Assembly: GCA_015657535.1 (NCBI GenBank)
Contig: JADHZB010000262.1
Location: 62,001-126,000, forward strand
Length of the DNA: 64,000 bases
Source: Nephromyces sp. MM_2019
Lineage: Eukaryota; Apicomplexa; Aconoidasida; Nephromycida
Reading direction: 5' to 3'
A program made the position numbers and the translations under genes. Of the stretch, positions 28,104 through 40,678 are shown piece by piece (positions within the stretch are counted from its first letter, which is position 1; every line of letters starts with the position of its first letter). The notes under the pieces were generated by a model. That model made no database searches, was not told the origin of the DNA, and saw only the letters and a list, made by a program, of their open reading frames with translations.

Positions 28104-28887
28104 ATATCTAGATCACTAGATTTAGAACTAAACCTACATTTGATCAGCTTAAAAGTTATTATATGAATTTATATAAGATAAACAATGAAAATAAGAAATA
28201 GCGAAATCTAATGGCATATATCAATCACCCTAGTTTCTAATTGTAGAAATATACCGAATTAAAACTCCTATAATTGCAATTTATGTATTTGATTTAATTT
28301 TGTTCTACAATAATAACTAAAGATTTTCAGCTTGAAATTTCTTGATTTTCGCTTTGGTCACTGCTTTTTAAGAGCCTACCATATTCTTATGAATAAGATT
28401 TTCTTATTAACTTCTAATTTTTACAAGTTCATCTACAATTTATATTTAACAAATACAGAAAAACATAAATTTTCTATTAAAACTGTACTGGCACTCATTA
28501 CAATGAAACTAATGAATAAATGTTAAATGACAGTGACAAGTTGAGTATTAATCATTTATTTGCACAACTATCATAACTTAAGAATTTATCACGAGTAAAT
28601 TTGATGCTATAGGTCTTAGATTCACGGGTAAGCTATGCTAAACGATATTAACTAAACTATTATTTAGGAATTTTGACAATTAACCTAACACTTTAACTAT
28701 ATAAACATAAAAGTATTTAAATTATAGATTATTTGCTTAGAAGCTCGCTTTGATCGAATTTTAAGTGTTGAACAATATGACAATTCTCAACAAAATCTTT
28801 TATTATAAAAAAAATTAAAGTGAATGGATGAAAATCAATAATAGTTAAACGAAAGAATATAGGGGTAGCATTTTTAATCTTATAACA
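28104..28887. other. intergenic region upstream of tRNA-Leu
   Basis: A+T-rich 3' flank of the eIF4G-like gene. The ORFs seen are short and A/T-driven. Nothing else found. Confidence 0.5.
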
Positions 28888-28971
28888 GCACGGGTGGCCG
28901 AGCGGTCCAAGGCATCAGACTCAAGTTCTGACGGGCAATAGCCCTCGTGGGTTCAAATCCCACCGCGTGCA
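28888..28971 (+). tRNA. tRNA-Leu (anticodon CAA)
   Basis: The 84 nt cloverleaf has a type II variable arm. The D arm reads GGCCGAGCGGTCCAAGGC, the anticodon stem TCAGA/TCTGA encloses the loop CTCAAGT (anticodon CAA, decoding UUG), and the T arm is GTGGG-TTCAAAT-CCCAC. There is no intron. The acceptor stem has a G-G apposition at pair 6:67; the other six pairs are sound. Confidence 0.93.
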
Positions 28972-29558
28972 CTTTTATTTCATATACCTATCCTATATGA
29001 TTTATATTACAACGTTACATCTAGTTCCCATGTTGATAACAAGGTGTAAAAAATGTAATCTGATTTATGTTTATTCTTCTTGGTCTAATGTAGCTTTATC
29101 TGGGGGAGTTGAGTTGAATTTCTTACTTGTTCACTAATTAATAAGAATGGTAAAGTAGGTAAGGAGTCTAAAAACCATAAAATTTAAATTATTTTCTCTT
29201 ATTCATATTTTAGAAAAGAGATAATATACTAATGATAATTGTTTACAAGAATGTTATGACTTTAGTCGTTATACCAACAATTATGTAGATATTAAATATC
29301 ATTACCCTTTGAAAGCTTTCTTATTTTTATTAACAAGCCCATGGTAGTCAAATTAATATATAACAAAGCATGTAATTCATCAGTTACTACTATATTTGAA
29401 TGGTATTGCTACCAAATATAAGACATAAGCCTTAAATATTAAAAATAATAAAATAATAACTTTAAGAGATTAAGTTTAATAAGGTTTAATTGAGTATTTG
29501 ATTTTCAATAAAGTTTGAAACCCTTGTTAACAAATTATCTAGGTGAGCAAAATGCAAT
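28972..29558. other. intergenic region after tRNA-Leu
   Basis: A+T-rich spacer between the tRNA and the 3' end of the HAD gene. No gene or repeat seen. Confidence 0.5.
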
Positions 29559-31004
29559 TCAATCGAACCTAACACCTCCATCTGTCCCTATTTCATTTAA
29601 CTGCTCGCTTATAACATCAATGAAAGCATCTGTAGCAAGGCTTTTGGGCAAAAATGATTTTCCAATTTCAGATACATTTTTCCCCAACTCCGACATTAGT
29701 GGTGATAAACCTTCTTGATCTACATTTTTCATTTGCGAGTTTAAGATCGGAATGCCTTTATAGTAATTTTGTTGGAGACTATCATCATGAGAATTTGAGG
29801 CTTTCACTGAGCTATCAACTAATGAATCCTGATCTTGAGCGTGCTTATAATCAAGAATTGCCATATCAAGGGATTGAGAAACCTTAAGGATATCTGCAAA
29901 TGCTTGTTGGATAAGTAAATGCTCTGAAATAAGTTGATTACAGCTAGGCTGAGATAGTAGCTTTAAAGATTTAAACATCCAATCATTAAGCCCAGTCTGT
30001 CGCCACATTTCCAAACAAGCCTCTCTTTCTCCTTCACCATCACCTATAGATATGATACAGCAGCAATCTTTGCTATAAGCCCCCCGTTTTTCAAACGCTT
30101 GTGAAATAGCCTCTTCAAATATCTTTAATTTCCAGAACCTTTGAGCAAGCCCCGTATTTTGCCACCGATCTCGAGCAGAAACAATCTCTATATCAAGTGC
30201 ATTGAGATGTTTCCACACCGAAGGGATGAATTTTTCTCCAGACCTTCTGACCCATTCAATACTGGCATTAGTAACCACGATTAATCTACCCGATTTATTA
30301 CAAAAATTGATAGTTTTTATAGCCAAATTACTTAGCTCAGCTAGATGATTATGTAGCATTGTTGGTACGGGATCATTGAGACCAATTTTATGTTGAACTG
30401 CTACCCAATTTGTTGGTAATAAGGTATCATCGTAATCCAGTATGATCAACGTATTTTCGGCTGGTATAATGTTTTCCCATACTTGTTTTTGTGGACTGTA
30501 GTTTTGAGCTTTACTGACTTTTGATGAGATAGAATTACTAATATTTCCAGACTTTAATTGACCAGTATGACGCTCAGCACTCTTTTCATTAGGAACTCTT
30601 AAATTTGACATGCTATTGTTGTAAAACTTGGACACTGCTGACCTATGATCCTGCTCGAAATTGTATAATTGATTCGGTTGTGACATGTAATTATAAGTTG
30701 ACTGAAACCCAGCTTCATTGTAAGGCATTTGGACTTTTACCGGTGCTTGCATAGCATTCGGTTCGTAGGAGATGGGCCTAAAATTATTTGCTTGAACTGT
30801 GTATGCTGATGGGTTGAAGGTGAATATAGGTTGAGCCATAACTCCAGATGCCTTTGCCACAGGATATGGTAAATTGCTATATGAATTGTTTATAGATTTA
30901 AAATTTTTCAAGAAATAGGAATCTGAGTTTAATTCTGAGTTTTGATTCAATGAACTTTTGAAAAGTTCTGAACCCTTGCCATAAGGCGAGCTAGGTCCAG
31001 ACAT
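29559..31004 (-). CDS. HAD-superfamily protein (putative phosphatase), intronless, 481 aa
   Basis: This is the only long single-exon gene in the window. The first 175 residues are low-complexity (Asn, Ser, Tyr, Gln, Pro) without a domain. The HAD core follows: motif I LIILDYDDTLLP with D190 as nucleophile and D192 as acid/base, motif II IVVTNAS (242-248), a Lys-bearing helix WKLKIFEEAI about 291-300, and motif IV ISIGDGEGEREA (319-329). The core has only a short cap and resembles protist HAD proteins of unknown substrate. The last 100 residues are again disordered. It probably hydrolyses a phosphoester in the cytosol; nothing in the context names the substrate. The gene diverges from the RAP gene 3.2 kb away. 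Confidence 0.75.
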   Translation of the reverse strand: MSGPSSPYGKGSELFKSSLNQNSELNSDSYFLKNFKSINNSYSNLPYPVAKASGVMAQPIFTFNPSAYTVQANNFRPISYEPNAMQAPVKVQMPYNEAGFQSTYNYMSQPNQLYNFEQDHRSAVSKFYNNSMSNLRVPNEKSAERHTGQLKSGNISNSISSKVSKAQNYSPQKQVWENIIPAENTLIILDYDDTLLPTNWVAVQHKIGLNDPVPTMLHNHLAELSNLAIKTINFCNKSGRLIVVTNASIEWVRRSGEKFIPSVWKHLNALDIEIVSARDRWQNTGLAQRFWKLKIFEEAISQAFEKRGAYSKDCCCIISIGDGEGEREACLEMWRQTGLNDWMFKSLKLLSQPSCNQLISEHLLIQQAFADILKVSQSLDMAILDYKHAQDQDSLVDSSVKASNSHDDSLQQNYYKGIPILNSQMKNVDQEGLSPLMSELGKNVSEIGKSFLPKSLATDAFIDVISEQLNEIGTDGGVRFD

Positions 31005-34000
31005 TATGAAAATTTTGACTTATTGAACTTTTAGATCAAACTTCAATTTATTAATCGAAGTGTGGTTGAACTTATTTGATCAAAATCCATTTTTTACTTA
31101 TATAAAGTGATTTCCTTAGGCAATTAATAAGTAGTTATAGAATATTTGGAAACATTGAATTATGTAAAATTTTACTTAAACAAAAATATTAAGACTTGAT
31201 TTAAAATTTACAAAAAAGGCTACTATATATTGATAAAAAAATTCAGTTATTAGTAAAAAGAATGACCAATCTTAAACTCTTCATTGAATTTCCAAGTGTT
31301 TAAAAGTGATTTTAATATTATGTTACTGTCATAAGTTAATCTAGGGGAGAATAGTTGATGAAAGATGATTAAATTTACCGTAAACCCAGAAAACAAAAAA
31401 ATGAAGCTTGAAGTAAAGTATTAACAATTTTTTGAAGTAATTCGAAGATTTCAAATTAAAAAATCAGCAACATTTTGAAGAAATTTTCAGAATTTTAATT
31501 AATTGTTATTAAAAAATGCAAAGAATTTCGCTTCACATCGCATTTCCATAAAAAATTTTTGATAGCCTCTCAATTAGTCAAGAGAAGTAAACCACATTTT
31601 AGGAAGTTTTTAGAATTAAAAAGTTGGAAACCAAGTTGACAAATTTCAAAATTTGGAAAAATTATTAATTATTTATCTAAACTTTATTTGTTATGTAAAT
31701 ACACAACCTGGCTGAGAAATTTAGCATATTGAAACTTAAGATTGAAAATTAATAAATTCTTCTCACAAACTATTTTCGAAATATTCGGATTAAATATTCA
31801 AGTCGAAGAATTTTAGCTAAATTAATCAATTGATTAAAAATTCCAATTAGTTTATCCAAATTTCATTACCTTCTAGCCCTAGCTGGTGAAATTTTTCTAG
31901 TAGTCATTGAGTAATTAATTTGTTTATTAGCCAAGCTAGAAATAAGGATATCACAAATCTTACTATGAATTCGCTTTAGATAGAATTTATGCTTTAACTC
32001 ATATACTTTAGCAATACAAGTTTCCTTTGTTGCAATTAACTAGTGTTAGCCATGTAAATTGTTTAGTATAGCCCACCAGCATTAGCTATGTATACAGTCC
32101 CTATTAAAAGTTTTATTGAGTTAATTAAACTTATTTCCTTTAACCACATTCACTGATTCTGGATTCAAAAGAGAGTCATTAATTGTAGTTTTTGATAGAA
32201 ATAATTGATTTAGACTAAAGAGTAATCAAACTCACAATTCCATAGATCAGTCATGTTGTATTTTTATTACGGTTTTTGCCTATAACGCATTTTATACTAT
32301 TAAAAACACTAAACTTTTATATCAAGACACAACTTAGGTTCCTAATTGAATTTTAATTTCTAGCTAATTTGATTTGTTACAATTTGATTTTTTTATTTCT
32401 TTTATTATTTATTTATTCGATCAATCCTTTTTGTCTATATGTAACATACACCTTGACATGAGCTCCAATAACATATGGTTCATTTAACGGCTCATAATTT
32501 TACATTACTAAATCTTTATCTACATTTTTCTCACAGGCTCCACTTGAATACTATTTATGTATTGCATCTGAATTCTCTAACTTTAAGTAGAAAAATTTTG
32601 ACTTCTTTTGTGGTCATAAGCTTTCCTTTTTGAGGAATTTTAGAAATTATAAGACAGGCAAACAAATCTTATTTTCTTAACACTACTAAATTTTACTTCA
32701 CCCAAAGTTCATTTTACATTTAAGCTTGAGTAACCCTTAGAGAGTATTTATTGCATTTTCGATATTAAGCTGCCCTGAGATGCTTGCCAAAATTCTGGTT
32801 TCACAAGTAATGATTCACTTGTTTTTGATGTACAATGTGATTGATGGCAAAGATTTCTAGTTTTTTACTCGTTAGAGGTAAGCACACTTTCAAGTAATGA
32901 TTAAACCCCCTTAAAACAAGCAACAAAAAGTCTAACTAAAACGCATTGTGTTTAAGCGAGTTATTAAAACAATCTAGTAATAATTTAATAATTTAGAAAA
33001 TCCAGGACACTTAAAGTAATTCAAACTATGGTCACAGGGAGATTGCTCCTTAAACTAATTGAAAAGATGTTTGTAACTTTTCATCTCGTTGTGCCAATGC
33101 ATCTTAAATATGGTATAAAACTTTGAGCAAATTTGTACAAACTTTGTAGACTTGATGTCTCTTAAAAACCAGTTATTGAAAAAATTGGTTTTTTCTTTTC
33201 GAACCTCAGAAGCTATGAACAACTAACTGATTTCAGAGCAATTTTAAGTTTACATAATTTAAGAAAAGTGTCAACAAGAATTGAGTTTAGCATTAATAAT
33301 TTTACATAAAAATTTACAAATCACTGTATGGTTTTCGACTTATTTATTTAAACCCCCTGTGTATGTTTGAAATAGACCGAGTTTGTTAAAGTTGCTATCC
33401 ATGTCAAATATTCGATTTTACAAATCCAAAATTAGTTAAGAAGTCAAAACTCAAAATATATTTATTTATATCAACTATAACCTACTTTAATTAACAATAC
33501 GTTTATGAAATGGAGGTAGTTAAAAGTAAAAGAAAGGCGCATTGATCAAACTTTGCTTATAGGTTAAACATACCTAATTTCATAATATAAAAAATTTATT
33601 AATTTTTAGGTTCTCAATTTAACATAAATGTTATAAATTTTCTAAAACTTTGGCATTGTTTAACTATAGTTATATACATAAAGCGTAACACAAATCAACA
33701 ACTTGTTACATCAATATTATATTTATATCACATAAACTACACATCAATTATGCATACAGCAAATACGCCACACAGATCAAACAACGATTCTCATATTAAA
33801 GGCAAAACGAAATGTTTAATTCATCAATTCTACACATAATGCATCAACAAAATATTTGGTCCACAGCAAACGTATTAACATTACTCAACCCGAACATCAT
33901 ATATGGCAACTACACAACAGATACAATATTTACAGTACACACTTGAAGCTTAAAACTAATTAAACACCCCAAACACATACATCATATACAGAACACACAT

Positions 34001-34180
34001 GAATTATACGACATATAAAGCAACACAAAGCACACAACAAACACATCTAATGCGTCATATTTTTATATATCCTCCTACCTCTTTAACTAACATACATATC
34101 ATATACCATACAAAACTCAACCAAATAAGCCAAATAAAATTCAAAACATTAAAATATTGAAATGAATTCTATTCAACAGG
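31005..34180. other. 3.2 kb divergent intergenic region
   Basis: The first 2.6 kb is plain A+T-rich sequence with only short A/T-driven ORFs. From about 33690 to 34140 the + strand becomes C/A-rich and G-poor with many ACACA words, just upstream of the RAP gene. No repeats or RNA genes recognised. Confidence 0.5.
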
Positions 34181-36611
34181 ATGATAAGTCAACTTATTCC
34201 AAGGGCTTACCTTTGTAAGCAAAATTTAATAATCTTAATTTCAAGCAGAGTTTACTATCAAACAACCTGTCGTTCATCAAAAAACACCTTTTCAAAATTT
34301 GTGGAGCTACATAACACAAAGGTCAGCTTACTAGACTATAGCTCATACTACAGTAACTGGAAACTCTATAAACATATTACTCAAGTAAGGAATCTATAAC
34401 GACAAAATTATGTTACACACTAATCTATTTCTCGGTTTTTTGTATATGATATCCCTAGCCATAAATGTTTCAAATTAGTACAATTGGTACACCTAAATCG
34501 TCATATCAGATTATTATATGTTTACACATGCAGATTGGTATCTCAATTTTAATTTATATAATATGCACAAATTTTATCTTATCAAATAAGTTTATATATT
34601 CACACAACAGCAGATAAAATGATTGTATATATAATTTCAATTTTTTTCACGGTGATTTTAGGATGATTATAAAGCATCTCAAACCTTGGATTATGTCCAA
34701 GATATCACCATGGGTGTGCTCTGCACACAACAAGACATCAATCAACTCTCAGTTTTACTTGATTTACTTCATATACACAATTCCAATCTACCATCACTCC
34801 AAGGTTGGCTACCAAAATACATTCAATCTGACTTAATATACCTAGAGCCTATCAGATTTCTCCCTCTGATTCGCTCTATTATCCATTTCAAAATCAAATT
34901 GGACTTGGATTTTGCTCTGAGTGTTCAAAACTATCTCGAAAATAATTGTGATCTACTACCTATAGAGCACCTTATCCCAATAGTTATGTACCTCTTACTG
35001 TTACCCATCACAAAAATTGATGAAACAGGGTATAATGGGTTAGGATGTAATAATAAATTGTATAGCAGTAATAATTCGTATGGTAGTGATCGTATTTATA
35101 ATGATAAAGAGTGTAATAGGGTAAGGTATCCTGCTAATGGCTATAATGATATAATGCATATTCATACTGTGGCTACTGCTAATCCGTATATTCATAAGTT
35201 TAATGATAGTTTCCATAGTGAAGAGGTGTATGATGAGAGTATGTATAGTGATAGCGTGTATAATAATAGCAGATACAAAGACAGTGATGGTGTGTACAGT
35301 GACAAATCCAATAAAGATAAGGGCTATGACAATAGAAAAGATCCTTCATCAGAGCATAGCACGCATATCCATCAGTTCCAATCTACCTTGAAGGTTTTAT
35401 TATTAAGATGTTCATTTAGAGACTCCTTGTCCGCACATAGACAATCAAACATCTTGATGTTAGATATCTATTGGATACTAAGAAATAGATTAACAATTTG
35501 GAATAACAATAATTTGTTTGATTGTCCTCTTATTCAAGCTCAATTGGACAATTTTATCAATTCACCCTATCAACGTTTGACCGATGATTATTATGAGTCA
35601 AGGCCACTAATGGCGGAGGTATTTCGTTTTTTGAGCATTTAAGTACTAAGCTAAACATACATGAAAAACTGACTACTTTACTACATCAGGTGTTTCGAGG
35701 GCTTGAAGAACTCAAGGTTGATTTCTGTTATAATTATTGCGGTAAGGGCTTAGAAAACAAACAATACATTATTATTTCAATAAATTACCTACAAATTTCT
35801 CATTCTCTACAATGAAGGACATCTTTTTCTACCCATAACATTGAAGGGAACTAACATTGCCATTGAGTGTATCGAATCTTGGTAATTAATCTTTTAAATT
35901 ATAAAACTTCATTTTAATTATTCAAAACATCGTTGCAGGGAATTGGATAAATCAAACACTGTTAACCCTTTGATAAAGTTGTAAGTGAATTTATGGAATT
36001 AAATACACTATTCATTAACTTACCAAATGTCATGCTTATACTAGAAATTTCTCCAGACCAAAATTTGGGTTGATTTTTGTCCCTATACACACTAAGGCTT
36101 AGTCTTACACATTTCCTTGACTTGATTTGTGTATAACACACCTCTTGACTTAATTTCTATATATTGTATTCCTTTAACCTTATTTTTTTTTTCCATTTCC
36201 CCGATGTCTTAGGAGGCATGATCAAATACAAAGGAGTGGGTGGACACTACTTGTGATCAAATCTCCAAATTGGCCATTTGATAATTTAGGTGTGTAAGTA
36301 TGTGTTAATAGACTCAATAATGGTTACTTCTTGTAATATTTATTGGAAATATATGGCTGTGTAGGACAATGTTCAAAACCCCAAATATTAAGAATACACG
36401 TGTATAACGAATATAATAATTATCTATCGTGAATTCAATAGATTAAAAATCTTGAAATTTTCTCAATTAAGTTACAGAAATTAAGGAAGATCATGAAGAA
36501 ATGATTGGAAAAAAAAATTATCTTAAAAAAAGATTAGCATTGCTATACATTCAGCAAGCAGCAAAATTTCCAAGGAATTCTTGGCATTCAATAATCTTAA
36601 GATTTGAATAA
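34181..36611 (+). CDS. RAP-domain protein, probable organellar RNA factor, 7 exons, 509 aa
   Basis: Exons 34181-34384, 34662-35618, 35690-35741, 35818-35881, 35939-35980, 36213-36289 and 36478-36611 agree in phase. The N-terminus (MISQLIPRAYLCKQN) is free of acidic residues and suits a mitochondrial presequence. A helical region covers residues 70-185. Residues about 185-300 are a low-complexity run of Tyr, Ser, Asn and Asp with a loose 'Y.DS' repeat. The C-terminal 120 residues form a RAP domain: VFRGLEELKVDFCYNYC, LPITLKGTNIAIECI, then 'LRHDQIQRSGWTLLVI...NW' and the final 'YLKKRL'. RAP proteins bind or process organellar RNA and are numerous in apicomplexan mitochondria. It converges on SPT2, with the two stops 160 bp apart. 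Exon 6 ends at TTTAG|GTGTGT rather than the stronger GTAAGT just inside, because only the former keeps the frame open. Confidence 0.78.
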
Positions 36612-36771
36612 AACTAAGCTAATAAATTTTTAAAATCACGCATTCAATGCAGTCAATATTATAGAAAATTCTAAAAATAATTATTAAATACTACAAGTAA
36701 CATAGATACTTCACATATTCTATAAATTGATCAAATGTTCCGAGAAATGTATAAAGCAATTATATTCTCTG

Positions 36772-38359
36772 TTATAATTTTTTGAGTTTTCTCAATTTCT
36801 TTTGTTGTTGTCTCTAAAATGAATATTTGAACAAAAATGTATAAGAGAAGAAACATTAAATCAAAGAAATTAACTCACATATATCTCAAGTTTAAGTTCT
36901 TCTTCATCTTCAAGCTTGCCAATTAAGTTACTCACCTTTTCTTCATTACAAATATCACCGAAATTAGACTCCATATTATCATTGAGTGGGTCATTCTTAT
37001 ATTTTAGGGGGTCATATTTAGTTATATTCCTTAGTGCGTTCTTCCAACTCACTGAACATAGAATAAGGTTAAAATGTAGTAAAAAATCACAAGCCACATT
37101 AAAATACTAGAATAAAATCTTACAACAATCATGTACAATAACAAGATATCAAGACCAAGAAATATGATACGCAGTCCACATACACAATATGTTATCAACA
37201 CAATATACCACAGCGCACGTAAATCACCACCAGCGACAGCACAAAAAAATATACAACACAAGGCAACATTCAAGAATATACAATATACAGAAAAAAAACA
37301 ACATTTCACAACAACGAACAACTATGCAAATACAGAAACAATAAATCAAATTAAAACCAACCACCCTGATCATCAGCAATATCTATTCCAGAGTCATCGA
37401 TGAAATCAATATCTTCTGAATCAAAATCTTCATCATATTTATTCACATAAATTCCATTCGGTTTTGGGCGTGATTGAAGGGCGATTTTCGAAGCTTCACC
37501 AGGTTTGTGATTGGATAACCATGATGTGGACAAAATTTGACTATTTCCATTGTTTACAGGCTTTAGTCTCACTGCTTCAATCTCATCACGCTTTGGTATA
37601 TGTGTTTTTCTTAAAAATCGATTGGTGTTCTTTTGGTGGATAGGTCTGTGTGTAGTGACATTATTCTTGATCGGTTGGGGTACACCACATATATATCTAA
37701 CCCCCGGGATACACTTAGGTTTCTCTACCTCTTTTTTGGTGCTTTTTTTACTTACCTTGGCTATGTTTTGCAGATAATCACCCATATCATTTCCCGCCTT
37801 ATTCCCAAAGGGCATAGAGAATGCCTGTGTACTCGACGCACGGATCATACCCTTGATCTTGGGGTCATTATAGTGTTTGTGTGTGTGGCTATCTCCATTG
37901 TTTTCAGAATGTGTAACGCCATTTGTCCCCCCTCTATTTAGTGAATTTGTTGAAGTTGTTTTGCGATTTAGTTGTTGCAGTTCATTGATAGCTAATCTAC
38001 GACTTTCTACTGAAAGACTTAATTTACTTCGATTTGCTGCTCTCAATTTCTTTATAATCTCATCGCGAGAATTCTCTTCTTTACTTTTCTCAAACTTATA
38101 TACAAAGGGATATTATTTATATGTGTGTAAAATTATTGATATGTGTGCTTTAAAAGGTATGTGGAATGATATGATGTGTGAGCGTGTGTGCTTGTGTGAA
38201 GTGATTGAATTTTTTGTGCATATAAAATTACTAATTTAAAAATATATTGATATGTGAATTAAATTATCTATTAATTTTACATGTAAAATCATTTGCTAAA
38301 TATTAAATAAAATACATAGGCTTTACCCTGTTATCTTTGAGTACTTTTTGATTGGACAT
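36772..38359 (-). CDS. SPT2: SPT2-like chromatin protein, 4 exons, 325 aa
   Basis: Exons 38359-38327, 38094-37365, 37051-36879 and 36813-36772 agree in phase. The body is basic and disordered (Asn, Lys, Ser, Thr). The C-terminal part matches the SPT2 histone H3-H4-binding domain: an acidic 'DFDSEDIDFIDD' run, then WKNALRNITKYDPLKYK, which mirrors 'I..IFGYDRKKY' of human SPTY2D1, then a Met-Glu segment, 'EEKVSNLIGKLEDEEEL', and a final basic helix RQQQKKLRKLKKL. SPT2 is a histone chaperone acting during transcription in the nucleus. The join from exon 2 to exon 3 skips an in-frame stop at 37351 that lies inside the intron, and the resulting domain match supports the splice. About 600 bp upstream of the start is strongly C/A-rich on the coding strand. 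Confidence 0.7.
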
Positions 38360-40678
38360 TTTATTCTGAGATAGACCTATGGTAAAAAGAAAAAATATAT
38401 ATGCCTTTTTAGCTTTTTATATTCATATGTGTGTGTGTAGTATACTAACTAAGGATGTAATTTCCTGGGTGTGTATTTTACATCACATTGCTTGGTTATT
38501 AAAAGCATATAGAAATTATACCAATAATTGACAAGTGTGGATATCCCACATAAAGCTTAACTTTTAAATATTAGATATATTTATTCTTCAGGTGGTGTGT
38601 GTACATGTGTGATTAGTATGTGTGTATGCGTTTGAAATGTATGCGTGGGTGTATTTGGCACTGTGGGTGTAGGTGCATGAGGTATAGGTTTATGTGTCAG
38701 AGATGTGTGTTTAAGCGTCAGAGATGAAGGGGTGTGTTTTAGAGATGTGTGTGTATGTATTTGAGTTGTAGAGGTTATGTTTCAGATGTTTTATGCTTAT
38801 ATAATTAAGATGGGTGTGTATATGCTTGAGATGTGGTCGTATGTGTATGTTATGTGTGAGTATATTTCGGATGTTGAGTGTGTATGTTTTGGTTGCTGTG
38901 TGTGTGTATATTTAAGGTATTGTATAAATATATGTTTAAGATATTGTTTATTTATGTGTTTTTTGTGCTGTGTGTATATCAAAAAACTCGAATTTACTGT
39001 GATGTTTGATTGGAGCTGATGTGTATTCGGGCCCTAATGTGTTAATAGCAACAAGGTTAGAAAATTTGTACATCCTTTAAAAAGTATCATAAACAAGTAA
39101 AATTTGCTAAAAATTTATAAAAATTACATTCATGAGTTAGTTCTTTTATAATGAGAGTTGTTTAAATTTTTATATAGTGTGTGTATATGGATATTTGTTT
39201 GTATACTATAAATTTATAATATACATATGTATATATATATATATATATCAATTTTCAATGTATATTCATTTGTGGGATTTTCATTAGGATATCTTTATAT
39301 ATATATTTGTGTGCTTGTATATTTGTTTTGTGTGTTTAATGAGTATATATTTGAGTCTGTTTATATATATGTTTTTTTTGTGAATAATATATATTAATGT
39401 ACCTTTCTACAATATATATCTATATGTGTATGTATGCTTTAAATGGCGTATGTATAGATGTTATCGTAAAAGTGTTCAGAAAGTTGTGTATAATTTTTGC
39501 AAGTAGAAATTTTGTTAAAAAAATAAATAATAGTCATATATTTCAATTAACAATAAAACAGTTGTGTATAATGTGTGTAGATATAAAAAATCAGAACTTT
39601 TTGTTAATATGAGGTGAATTATTGATGTAGTTGATTTTTATGTAAAACTTTCAAAAAAAATCTATTTAATCATACTTTTTTGTTTTATAAAAAATATCCA
39701 GTTATAAACTTTATTACAATGTGAATATTTATGTATATATTTGTTGATACTTTTTTTATTAATTTTAAATGCGTATACTTTTTCTTATAATTTTTAATAT
39801 CAATTTTAGACATTTGTGTGTGGAAAAAAATGAGTACTTAGATGATAAACTATGATACATTCTTTATCTTCACCATACTAGATATTATTTTAAAAATAAT
39901 TTTTCAAAGATATATGTATACAACTTATTTCTTTATAACATACATATACACACACTAGCTAGCAGGAACATTCACGTAAATAACTATATCAAGGGTGTAT
40001 GTAAACTTGAATAGATATGATTTGTTGTATAACGTTTACTCGTATGTGCGTTTAAGTGAAAAAGTTTGGATTATATATATATATACATATATATTACGAG
40101 AATGTTCAGTGGCTATATTAAATTTTAAAGTTAGTAATTGTTTTGAATTATATTTAAATTTATTGTATGTGTGAATAATTTTTGAGTAAAAATAATTAGG
40201 GTTATTGTCTGTAAAGCTAGAACAAATATATGTGTTAAAAAGTTTGTCTATGGGATACTAAGTTGTAATTATTTGAGATTTAATGAAGTTTATAGATCAA
40301 AAACTTTTGAAGTATTAGTTGTCAAATTTACTACAAAATTTGTTTTTACCTAAACCAATGATTGCAAGTGCTTGCAAATTGATAGTGTGTGTATATGGGA
40401 AGAGTTGTGAGATGATAGTGTGTGAGTACTAACAAACATAGTTCATGTCATAAGAAAATAATTTCAAAAAGTTAAATCTTTACGATAGAAATCTCAAACA
40501 ATTGTTGATGCATGAACCTCTCCCATATAGGCTTATGCACACGCACACATGTCTTTACACACTGACACAGTTTTGTCTCTTCATATTTGTACACACATAT
40601 CTCTGCAAACTTGTATACACATACCTATAATAACTTGTGAATAAAGCTTGCACACACCCTCTAAACATCTATACATGT
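38360..40678. other. TG-rich divergent/tandem intergenic region
   Basis: This lies between the 5' end of SPT2 and the 3' end of Cpn60. On the + strand 38590-38960 is dominated by TGTGTG words with irregular GTCAGAGATG repeats, and TA runs occur at about 39233-39248 and 40072-40094. The ORFs here are translations of simple sequence and are not reported as genes. Confidence 0.55.

Noticed and set aside
36290..36300. Strong GTAAGT donor six bases inside the RAP exon 6 boundary
   Set aside because: Using it gives phase 2 and an immediate stop in the next exon; the GTGTGT donor keeps the RAP domain open.
37550..38239. Several + strand ORFs of 75-120 codons
   Set aside because: They are antisense shadows of the SPT2-like gene, whose - strand frame gives a recognisable C-terminal domain.
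38590..39020. Telomere-like or subtelomeric repeat
   Set aside because: The TGTGTG words are irregular and no TTTAGGG-type unit is present; ordinary housekeeping genes lie on both sides.
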